From Shiella aurantiaca (GTDB lineage Bacteria; Bacteroidota; Bacteroidia; Cytophagales; Cyclobacteriaceae), in NCBI GenBank assembly GCA_030412945.1, contig JAUHJS010000008.1, positions 124,001-188,000 of the forward strand: 64,000 bases of DNA. Reading direction: 5' to 3'. The translations under genes and the position numbers were made by a program. A model generated the notes under the pieces. It had not been told where the DNA came from and ran no database searches. It was given only the letters and a program-made list of their open reading frames with translations. This document shows positions 35,039-42,315 of this stretch, one piece after another. Every line of letters begins with the position of its first letter. The first letter of the stretch is position 1.

Positions 35039-37441
35039 TTACACTTTATGTACCCAATTATGCCAAATAGCGCGTAGTCCCTTTGGTGCATTCGGTTCTT
35101 CGTAATAACCCGCTCCATAGCCATATCCGTAGCCATAGCCACGGTTGCTATTGGTTTTAAGCGAATTCAGAATCAAGGCCATTTTTTCAAACTGCGGCAT
35201 AGCAATGAGCTTGTTCACAGTATTGAGGAATGCCTTTTTGCTGTAATCGGCACGGATGATGTACAATTGCAAATCGGCCTGCTTCATAGCCACAAGGCCG
35301 TCAGACACCAAGCCTACTGGTGGTGTATCAAACAATATATAATCATAATGTTGCTTCCACTCTTCCACCATGGCGGCAAATCGGGGCGAGCCAATTAGCT
35401 CGGAAGAATTGGGAGGTGTAGGGCCGGAGGTAATGAAATGGTAGTTCTCCACTTCTGATTGATGCAATGCATCTTCCCACAGGTAGCGGTTGATGAGAAT
35501 GGAGCTTAACCCTTTATCGCTGGCTTCCTGACCCATGGTGGTGTGCACGCGCGGCTTGCGCATGTCCAAATCTACCAGCAATACCTTGTGCCCACTGAAA
35601 GCTAAAATAGCGCCCATGTTTGCCGCTATAAACGATTTCCCTTCTCCACTGATAGTGGATGTAAATGAAATTACCTTTTTAGATTTATCTGTATTGAGCA
35701 AAAATTCCATATTGGTACGAATGGTCCGTAGAGATTCGCTGATGGAGGATTTGGGCCTTTTATTGACAATCAAGCCCGTTTCGGGCAATTTCTCTAGGGC
35801 GTAGTACGGCACCACGCCCAACAATGGCGCTTTAGTGAGGTGTTCGATTTCATTCTGACTGCTCACACTATTATGCATCGCATAGCCTACCAGCACGATG
35901 AGAATACTAATGATTAAGCCCGACACAAATCCAATTCCGTGAATCAGCATTACTTTAGGTGTTATGGGATTGGAACTGGCCGAAGCGGAGGAAAGAATCT
36001 TAAAATCGGTAGTGATACCTGCTTGCGCTATCTCAAACTCCGCCTTTTTCTGCATCAACGATAGATAGAATTGCTCATAGAGCGCGTAAAAGCGTTTTAC
36101 TTTATTGTAGCTTGTGCCCTTGGCAGGCAAAGTTACGAAGGAGTTTTCCAAGGCCGATTTTTTCTGATTGGTCTGCTTGAGTTGCTCTTTCAAGTTCTCC
36201 TGCCATTGGTCAAGATAATCGTTCAGTTCCGTTTTAATTACCGCCAATTGCTGATTGAATTTCTTTACGGCAAAGGTGTTTTCATTATAACTGTTTTTGA
36301 GCAAACTACGCTCATTAATGAGGGTATTGTATTCTTCAAATCGCTTGGCAAAACTCGGATTAATACCCGACTGAATAAGCAGGAAGGAGTTTTCCTCCTC
36401 ACGATTAAGCGTTTGCTTGAGTTCTTTTATTTTTTCTAACTGAAGGCCAATCTGAAAACGAGCCGAATCTAACTCTTCCAACATTGCAATGGTTCGGCCA
36501 ATATCTGTATCGAGATTTACGGTTTTGTTTTGAATGGTGAAGTTCTCAAAATAACTTTCATATTCTTCCAATTTGTTAGAAGTGTTTTCTAACTGCTCAT
36601 TGAGGAAATTGATTTTTTGAAGGTTTACCTTGTTTTTTTCTTCAATGGTGTAGCGGAGGTACAGTGTATCGATGGCATTCACTAGGTCAGTGGCCTTTCT
36701 TACGTTGTGGTCTTTGAAGCGAATGCGGATGATATTGGCATTATAATTTAAAGGCTCTACACTCAGGTTATTATCCAAGTAGGACAATAAAGCAGGCCGA
36801 CTATTGGCCCGGAAGAAATACTGAAGCTGAAGATTCTCCGGTTCTACATTCTCCTTGAGCTTAAGTTCTACCACTAAATCGGGCGTTTCTACTTTTTCGT
36901 TGAAGTTATATTCTCCCGAAACTTCTTTGTCATTGAGCACATAGCTCATCCGGTAACGCTTTTCGTTCAAAATATCGATATCGATATTTTTATCGTACAT
37001 GGCCGGATTGCTAATGACATAAAGTGCCCGAAAAGGAGAGGTTCGGTAGCGCTCTTCGTTCAATACGTTTCCGTAATTATAATAGCTGGTTTCTAAATCC
37101 AGTGATTCGATAACCTTATTGAAAAATAGTTTGGAGCGGATAATTTCAATCTCTCCGGCCAGCTTATTCGAATTGTCCTCTTCGGCCATTAGCCCATTTA
37201 GCCCCAACACGGAAGCTTCGCTTTTCACGTCCAGTTTCAGGTCGGAATAGGCCTCATAAACGGGCTTAGTCCATCGGATAACCAAATAGGCTGTGAGGTT
37301 GGTAAATAAGAAGATGAGGATAATCCAAGGGAGCACCTTGCGAAACACACTCAGAAACTTGTCTTTATCTAAATCGGACAAGAAACCCGGATTTTCGCTA
37401 ATCAGGTGGTTGAAGGACGAATTATAAGGATATCTTTCCAC
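35039..37441 (-). CDS. Polysaccharide co-polymerase / BY-kinase (Wzc-like)
   Basis: An 800-residue Wzc-type protein: membrane segment near residues 36 to 55 (WIILIFLFTNLTAYLVI), a long periplasmic Wzz domain with coiled coil, a second membrane segment near 500 to 525, and a cytoplasmic kinase with Walker A STISGEGKSFIAANMG near 600, Walker A' VLLVDLDMRKPR near 628 and Walker B DYILFDTPP. The C-terminus has a tyrosine cluster NRGYGYGYGYGAGYYEEP, the autophosphorylation tail. The start is a GTG at 37441, 3 bases after the exporter gene stop. It sets chain length and export of a surface polysaccharide. Confidence 0.93.
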   Translation of the reverse strand: MERYPYNSSFNHLISENPGFLSDLDKDKFLSVFRKVLPWIILIFLFTNLTAYLVIRWTKPVYEAYSDLKLDVKSEASVLGLNGLMAEEDNSNKLAGEIEIIRSKLFFNKVIESLDLETSYYNYGNVLNEERYRTSPFRALYVISNPAMYDKNIDIDILNEKRYRMSYVLNDKEVSGEYNFNEKVETPDLVVELKLKENVEPENLQLQYFFRANSRPALLSYLDNNLSVEPLNYNANIIRIRFKDHNVRKATDLVNAIDTLYLRYTIEEKNKVNLQKINFLNEQLENTSNKLEEYESYFENFTIQNKTVNLDTDIGRTIAMLEELDSARFQIGLQLEKIKELKQTLNREEENSFLLIQSGINPSFAKRFEEYNTLINERSLLKNSYNENTFAVKKFNQQLAVIKTELNDYLDQWQENLKEQLKQTNQKKSALENSFVTLPAKGTSYNKVKRFYALYEQFYLSLMQKKAEFEIAQAGITTDFKILSSASASSNPITPKVMLIHGIGFVSGLIISILIVLVGYAMHNSVSSQNEIEHLTKAPLLGVVPYYALEKLPETGLIVNKRPKSSISESLRTIRTNMEFLLNTDKSKKVISFTSTISGEGKSFIAANMGAILAFSGHKVLLVDLDMRKPRVHTTMGQEASDKGLSSILINRYLWEDALHQSEVENYHFITSGPTPPNSSELIGSPRFAAMVEEWKQHYDYILFDTPPVGLVSDGLVAMKQADLQLYIIRADYSKKAFLNTVNKLIAMPQFEKMALILNSLKTNSNRGYGYGYGYGAGYYEEPNAPKGLRAIWHNWVHKV

Positions 37442-37444
37442 GGC

Positions 37445-38224
37445 TCAATTCAAGTTTTGCAATACCACCACCAAGGTAATCACATTGGTAATTAAACCCA
37501 CCAGCGGGGCAATGTCGCGAATGGTTTCCGGCAAAACCCTACGTACAGGTTCAATATAGATAATGTCTCCCGCCTGCAAAGGCTGTTGGGTGCTTACCAT
37601 ACCTTCTATGGTACTTAAATCAATGACAAATACCTGCGGATTGTCCAAAGGCCCACGAATAAGGCGTACGTTTTGGGCTTTCCCATTGGCGGGCATTCCA
37701 CCTGCCAAGGCTATGGCCTCTATCAGGTTCATATTTTCGTTCTGAAAAGGAATCACCTGACTGGTAGTTCCGCCTAGCACGGTTACCCTTTTGCTGGCAA
37801 TACGGGTAATTACAAAGGGCTCGTTGTAAAACTGCTGGTACTCTTGCTGGAACAGGCTATCGGCTTGATCGAGGCGCAGGCCTTTCAGGTTTACAAAGCC
37901 TAGCATGGGGATGTTTGCCATGCCGTTTTCATCTAAAAAATATTCGGAATTTTGTCGATTATTCATCATGTTAGGATTAATTCCTTCCATGAGTTCAAAA
38001 TCAGGGTCAATCAGGCGTTCGCCTTTATTGGTATACACCTGCACCGTGATGCGGTCGAAAGGCTGCAGAATGTAGTTGCGCTCGGCATGTTGGCTCAGTT
38101 GACTTAAGCCCTCGGGCAGTCGGTTGGCCTTTGTTTTGAACATAATATTCTGACGGTACACCTTACAACCGGAAAAGGCCAGCAACAAGGCCAAAGAGGC
38201 AATAAAAAGGAATGATCTTTTCAA
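37445..38224 (-). CDS. Polysaccharide export outer-membrane lipoprotein (Wza-like)
   Basis: A 259-residue lipoprotein: signal peptide SFLFIASLALLLAFSGC with a lipobox Cys at residue 20. It carries a polysaccharide-export domain (YILQPFDRITVQVYTNKGER) and an SLBB domain (ITRIASKRVTVLGGTTSQVI, then LIEAIALAGGMPANGKAQNV). Near the end a hydrophobic helix (IAPLVGLITNVITLVVVL) may serve as the membrane-crossing segment. With the BY-kinase encoded 3 bases downstream it forms the envelope-spanning export channel. Confidence 0.92.
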   Translation of the reverse strand: MKRSFLFIASLALLLAFSGCKVYRQNIMFKTKANRLPEGLSQLSQHAERNYILQPFDRITVQVYTNKGERLIDPDFELMEGINPNMMNNRQNSEYFLDENGMANIPMLGFVNLKGLRLDQADSLFQQEYQQFYNEPFVITRIASKRVTVLGGTTSQVIPFQNENMNLIEAIALAGGMPANGKAQNVRLIRGPLDNPQVFVIDLSTIEGMVSTQQPLQAGDIIYIEPVRRVLPETIRDIAPLVGLITNVITLVVVLQNLN

Positions 38225-38234
38225 AATATTTCAG

Positions 38235-38255
38235 TCTTAGCTTAAAATGCTAAGA
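38235..38255. promoter_or_regulatory. Inverted repeat between glycosyltransferase and exporter genes
   Basis: TCTTAGC-TTAAAAT-GCTAAGA, a perfect 7-bp stem with a 7-base loop, 11 bases upstream of the exporter ATG (minus strand). No clear T run follows on the minus strand, so it may be an operator or a weak attenuator between the two genes. Confidence 0.4.
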
Positions 38256-38305
38256 TAAAAGAAAAAAGCTGTAAAGTAAGAGATTGGTGATGGCATTGAA
38301 GCGCA

Positions 38306-39418
38306 TTAAGCGCTCTTGTACTGGCGAATGGTCTCGATGTAGCGGTCAATCACTATCTTCTCATCAAAATTGTGCATCACCTTATCGCGGCCATAGGCAC
38401 CCATTTGGCTACGCTCTTCCTCGCTCAAATGCATCATTTGGCGCATCTTGTCAGCAAGGTCGGAGGCATCTTTCATGGCACACAGAAGTCCATTTTTGCC
38501 ATTGTCCACCACATTATTGCAACCTGGAACATCCGTGGCTACTATGGGTTTCTGCATGCTGGCCGCCTCTAGCAAGGTACGGGGCGTTCCTTCTCTATAA
38601 CTTGGCAGTACTACGCAATCAGCTGCACTGATGAAATCGCGTACATCATCGGTAGTGCCCAGGTAGTTGATGGTTTTATCTTCTATCCAGCTATCAATTA
38701 GTTCTACCGAAATTCCGCGCTGATGCAAGGGATCTTTAGCTCCCAAAAATTGAAAATCAGCTTCAATTCCTTCGCTTTTCAATAGACGAATGGCTTCAAT
38801 GTATTCTAAAACACCCTTGTCGTGAATCAGGCGCGATACCATCAGAAAAGTGAACTTCTTAGGATTTGCATTTTTCTGACGAGGGGCAAATCTGTTAAAA
38901 TCTATTCCAGAGCCGGGCAATAAGTCCGTATGCTTGGCAGGTGCCAGCTTACTCTCAATAAAAAACTCTTGGTCTTGTATATTCTGAAAGAAAATCTTCT
39001 CCGGAAAGCGGAAAGCCATTTTATACATAGCTTTGGCCACCCACGATACGAAATTATCTTTTAAGAAAACGGTTCCCAGTCCACACACATTATTCACACA
39101 AGGTATTCCGAGCAGATGAGCCGCAAAGGTGCCGTAGATATTAGGCTTAATGGTGTAATGTAAAATTACGTCTGGTCTGAGCTTGCGATAGATGAAAAAC
39201 AACTCAAAAGTAAGAGCCAAATCCTTAATGGGGTTCGCCCCACGGCTATCCATCTTCACTTTGTGGAAAACGCAACCTGCTTCCACCAAATATTCGCTGT
39301 ACTTATCCGTAGGTGCAATGGCGTGCACCTCATGCCCTTCGGCCTGCAAGGAGCGGATAAGGCCCATCCGGAAATTATAGATGTTCCAGGATGTATTAAG
39401 GACAATTGCAATTTTCAT
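38306..39418 (-). CDS. Glycosyltransferase family 4 (GT-B fold)
   Basis: A 370-residue GT-B glycosyltransferase. The N-terminal acceptor domain starts MKIAIVLNTSWNIYNFRMGL and contains HYTIKPNIYGTFAAHLLG; the C-terminal donor domain has FTFLMVSRLIHDKGVLEYIE, LPSYREGTPRTLLEAASMQK and PIVATDVPGCNNVV, the E(x7)E-like donor-binding motif of GT4. It resembles capsular transferases that add amino sugars (WcfI/PglA type). It is first in the minus-strand polysaccharide unit. A TACATTTG box at 39436-39443 is a plausible -7 element. Confidence 0.9.
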   Translation of the reverse strand: MKIAIVLNTSWNIYNFRMGLIRSLQAEGHEVHAIAPTDKYSEYLVEAGCVFHKVKMDSRGANPIKDLALTFELFFIYRKLRPDVILHYTIKPNIYGTFAAHLLGIPCVNNVCGLGTVFLKDNFVSWVAKAMYKMAFRFPEKIFFQNIQDQEFFIESKLAPAKHTDLLPGSGIDFNRFAPRQKNANPKKFTFLMVSRLIHDKGVLEYIEAIRLLKSEGIEADFQFLGAKDPLHQRGISVELIDSWIEDKTINYLGTTDDVRDFISAADCVVLPSYREGTPRTLLEAASMQKPIVATDVPGCNNVVDNGKNGLLCAMKDASDLADKMRQMMHLSEEERSQMGAYGRDKVMHNFDEKIVIDRYIETIRQYKSA

Positions 39419-39607
39419 ATGGGGAAGTAAGGTTACAAATGTATCTATTTATACATCACTACAGAGGAAGGTAACAGGGGTATTCGATGAAAACTTGGGC
39501 TATCCCTCTAAAGGAAAGCTTATTCTCTATTAACCCTTTGAATATTAAAGCAGGGCAAAAATAGTACAAAACCCATAAAACACTACCTTTGTAAAAACAT
39601 TTACATT

Positions 39608-40252
39608 ATGAGTACAGGATTTTTGCATCTTCACGTGTTTGTGACCACCCTTTTTCTGCTTTTCATGGCTTTCAAGGTGGTTTTATTGGTTTTGAACAAA
39701 ACCTCACTTTTAGAAACCGTACGTAATAAAACCAAGGTAGTAGATATGATACTAGGCGCCTTGTTGTTAGTTACCGGTATCGGCTTACTCGTATTTAAGG
39801 GCAGTGTACCTGCCTATATAATGGTTAAAATCGTGGCTGTTTTGGCCGCTATCCCTCTCGGAATTATTGGTCTAAAAAAAGGCAACAAAGTATTGGCCGT
39901 GCTTTCTTTGGTACTGATTGTGTACATCTACGGAGTGGCCGAAACCAAGAGCTATAAGTTTAAGAAAGATAAAATCACGGTAGAACAAGCTAGCGACACC
40001 ATTTTAGAGGCCAATGCCGATACGCAAATCAGCAATGGAAAAGCCCTGTACGAGGCCGCTTGTGTAGAGTGCCATGGAACGGATGGTAAAAAAGGTTTGT
40101 TTAAAGCAGCAGACTTAAGTGCCTCTGCCCTTAGCCGAGAAGAAAAAATACAAATTGTAAGCAACGGGAAAGGCACCATGCAAGCCTACAAAGACCAGCT
40201 TTCCGCTCAAGACATTGAATCGGTGGTGAGCTATATCGAAACACTAAAATAA
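39608..40252 (+). CDS. SirB-like membrane domain fused to cytochrome c
   Basis: A 214-residue protein with four membrane segments in the first 115 residues (LHVFVTTLFLLFMAFKVVLL, VVDMILGALLLVTGIGLLVF, IMVKIVAVLAAIPLGIIGL, VLAVLSLVLIVYIYGVA), similar to the SirB family, and a C-terminal cytochrome c domain with haem site ACVECHGTDGKKG near residue 148 and the axial-Met region GKGTMQAYKDQLSAQDIESV. The membrane part would anchor the haem domain in the periplasm. A TACCTTTG box at 39584-39591 is a good -7 element. It is followed 4 bases later by hflX. Confidence 0.87.
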   Translation: MSTGFLHLHVFVTTLFLLFMAFKVVLLVLNKTSLLETVRNKTKVVDMILGALLLVTGIGLLVFKGSVPAYIMVKIVAVLAAIPLGIIGLKKGNKVLAVLSLVLIVYIYGVAETKSYKFKKDKITVEQASDTILEANADTQISNGKALYEAACVECHGTDGKKGLFKAADLSASALSREEKIQIVSNGKGTMQAYKDQLSAQDIESVVSYIETLK

Positions 40253-40256
40253 GCGT

Positions 40257-41456
40257 ATGACAAAAACTTTTTCCACGGCCCTGAAGAAAGAAACAGCAGT
40301 ACTGGTGGCATTGACCGTAGGCCGACAACGGGAAGAGCAAACATTAGAATACCTTGACGAGCTTGCCTTTTTGGCCGAAACCTTAGGGGTTGAAAGCCAA
40401 AAATACTTCATGCAAAAGCTCGAAAGACCTGACATCCGCACTTTTGTAGGAAAAGGGAAACTGGAAGATGTACGCGCCTATGTGGTAGACAAGGGCATTG
40501 ATATGGTAATTTTTGACGATGACCTGAGCCCTTCGCAAATGCGTAATCTTGAAAATGAGCTGAAAGTAAAGATCTACGATCGCTCTTTACTCATTTTGGA
40601 TATATTTCTTAAGCGTGCCCAAACCGCCCAAGCCAAAACCCAAGTGGAGCTGGCACGCTTTCAATACCTCTTGCCTCGCCTTACCCGCATGTGGACTCAC
40701 CTTGAGCGCCAGCGTGGAGGAACCGGAACACGCGGGGGTGCCGGAGAAAAGGAAATTGAAACTGATAGAAGGGTAGTCCGTGAAAAAATCACCTTGCTAC
40801 GCCAAAAGCTCAAGCAAATAGAAAAGCAGAGTGAAGTAAGGCGCAAATCGCGCGATGGTATTGCACGCGTAGCCTTAGTGGGCTATACCAACGTGGGCAA
40901 ATCTACCCTGATGCAGCTGCTATCGAAAAGCGATATTTTTGCTGAAAACAAGTTATTTGCTACGGTCGATTCTACGGTACGTAAAGTCAACTTTGGCGAT
41001 ATTCCCTTTTTGCTTTCCGATACGGTAGGGTTTATCCGTAAGCTCCCTACTCACCTGATAGAGTCTTTTAAATCGACTTTGGACGAGATTCGCGAAGCCG
41101 ACATCTTGATGCATGTGATTGATATCTCACACCCCTCGTACGAAAATCATATGGAAGTGGTAAAAACTACCCTTACCGACATTGGGGTGAAGGATAAGCC
41201 TACCATTTATGTGTTCAACAAGATAGATCAGCTGAAAGACGAAGAGCCTGATGTGCTGCATGAAAACGGCCTGAGCGTAAGCCAAAAGCTGGAGCAGCTA
41301 AAGGCGACTTACATGGCCAGGGGCAATGAATATTCGGTGTTTATCTCGGCTGTGAACAAAGAAAACATCGAAGAGCTTCGACATATTTTGTTCCAGGAAG
41401 TGAAGAAAATCCATATGAGGATTTATCCGAATTACTTGCAAAATGAAACCTATTAA
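40257..41456 (+). CDS. hflX: Ribosome-associated GTPase HflX
   Basis: A 399-residue GTPase that binds 50S and splits stalled ribosomes. The N-terminal HflX domain runs to about residue 195 and includes the glycine-rich QRGGTGTRGGAGEKEIETDR loop that contacts the peptidyl-transferase centre. The G domain has G1 LVGYTNVGKSTLMQLL near 205, G2 and G3 FGDIPFLLSDTVGFIRKLP, and G4 YVFNKIDQL. All motifs intact. It starts 4 bases after the SirB-cytochrome gene. Confidence 0.95.
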   Translation: MTKTFSTALKKETAVLVALTVGRQREEQTLEYLDELAFLAETLGVESQKYFMQKLERPDIRTFVGKGKLEDVRAYVVDKGIDMVIFDDDLSPSQMRNLENELKVKIYDRSLLILDIFLKRAQTAQAKTQVELARFQYLLPRLTRMWTHLERQRGGTGTRGGAGEKEIETDRRVVREKITLLRQKLKQIEKQSEVRRKSRDGIARVALVGYTNVGKSTLMQLLSKSDIFAENKLFATVDSTVRKVNFGDIPFLLSDTVGFIRKLPTHLIESFKSTLDEIREADILMHVIDISHPSYENHMEVVKTTLTDIGVKDKPTIYVFNKIDQLKDEEPDVLHENGLSVSQKLEQLKATYMARGNEYSVFISAVNKENIEELRHILFQEVKKIHMRIYPNYLQNETY

Positions 41457-41486
41457 ATAGATTTGCGGCTCAAGCCGCTAAGGCAG

Positions 41487-41558
41487 GATCCCGTAGTTCA
41501 ACGGATAGAATAGAAGTTTCCTAAACTTTTGATACAGGTTCGATTCCTGTCGGGATCA
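41487..41558 (+). tRNA. tRNA-Arg (anticodon CCT)
   Basis: A full cloverleaf can be drawn: acceptor GATCCCG with CGGGATC, D arm GTTC/GAAT, anticodon stem GAAGT/ACTTT with loop TTCCTAA (anticodon CCT at positions 34-36), T arm ACAGG/CCTGT with loop TTCGATT, and discriminator A. CCA is not encoded. It reads AGG codons. It sits 30 bases downstream of hflX. Confidence 0.92.
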
Positions 41559-41567
41559 CAAATCAAG

Positions 41568-41603
41568 AAGCCACCCTTACCCCTGCGTATCGGTGGCTTT
41601 TTT
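41568..41603 (+). terminator. Rho-independent terminator after tRNA-Arg
   Basis: AAGCCACC at 41568-41575 pairs with GGTGGCTT at 41592-41599 across a 16-base loop, followed by six T. It lies 10 bases after the tRNA and just before the convergent marR-like stop. Confidence 0.8.
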
Positions 41604-41604
41604 A

Positions 41605-42240
41605 CTATCGCCTTTCTGCTACTATTGCTTCAATCTTTTCCTTGCTTTCATTTATAGCCAACTGTGAATGATATGCGTCTAGGTTTTTCAGTAGCTGCAA
41701 AAGTTGCACTTGCTCGGCCTCTGTGCTATTTCCCACCAAAATTTGCGCAAGTAGAAAGACTTTTCCTTTCACCATCCGGAAGTGAGCCGCTCCTTTTTCG
41801 GTAAAACTAACCCTGCGCACACGCTTATCATCCGCATCGGGCTGCTCTTTTATGAGGCCTAGGCGTTCGAGCCGTTTGATGGACTCAAAACAGGTGGTAG
41901 GTTCTTGCAAAGTTTCTTGTACAATCTGACTCTTGCTCGGCTTCTGATGCTGTTCAACGGTAATCAAAATTCCAAATTCATCTAGGGAACGCAGCTCTGT
42001 TTCCTCCAAGGCTTTTTTAGTGAGAAAGGCTGTGTGCCGCAGCATGCGCCCCCATAAGTGGGCAATCAAAGCGGGTAAGGGTACGCCCGGAGGATAGCTT
42101 TTGACCTCCTGAGGTGAAGCATTGTTTTCGCTTTGCTTTTGCAGAAATACACCAAAGTTGGACAAACCTTTTCTGCCCTCCATTTTAAAATTTCGGTAGT
42201 TTTTCAGCAAATCTTCCAGTTCGTCAAAGGTCTCCTGCAT
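41605..42240 (-). CDS. MarR-family transcriptional regulator
   Basis: A 211-residue winged-helix regulator, started at the ATG at 42240 (MQETFDELEDLLKNYR); the longer frame adds 11 residues. The MarR domain has the pattern LRSLDEFGILITVEQHQKPS, KSQIVQETLQEPTTCFESIK (recognition region), RLERLGLIKEQPDADDKRVR and RRVSFTEKG (wing). It carries about 70 extra N-terminal residues of unknown role. It is divergent from the TonB receptor gene with 75 bases between starts, and two palindromes there could be its operators. Confidence 0.88.
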   Translation of the reverse strand: MQETFDELEDLLKNYRNFKMEGRKGLSNFGVFLQKQSENNASPQEVKSYPPGVPLPALIAHLWGRMLRHTAFLTKKALEETELRSLDEFGILITVEQHQKPSKSQIVQETLQEPTTCFESIKRLERLGLIKEQPDADDKRVRRVSFTEKGAAHFRMVKGKVFLLAQILVGNSTEAEQVQLLQLLKNLDAYHSQLAINESKEKIEAIVAERR

Positions 42241-42245
42241 ATTTC

Positions 42246-42279
42246 TTACAATTTTGTAATAAAAATAAAACAAATTTGT
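42246..42279. promoter_or_regulatory. Two palindromes in the marR-like / TonB-receptor intergenic region
   Basis: TTACAA-TT-TTGTAA at 42246-42259 and ACAAATTTGT at 42270-42279. Both are perfect or near-perfect dyads with ACAA...TTGT ends, the form commonly bound by MarR dimers, and they lie between the divergent starts at 42240 and 42316. Confidence 0.5.
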
Positions 42280-42315
42280 AGCACTATTGTTTGGTGCTCA
42301 TAACAAATTCGAATC

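Noticed and set aside
35100..35150. Tandem DNA repeat coding the GYGYGYGYG tail as a phase-variable tract
   Set aside because: The repeat unit is six bases and in frame, so slippage would not switch the gene off, and such Tyr-rich tails are normal for BY-kinases.
41465..41478. GCGGCT-CA-AGCCGC dyad between hflX and the tRNA as a terminator
   Set aside because: No T run follows and the loop is only two bases; it may be a spacer hairpin at most.
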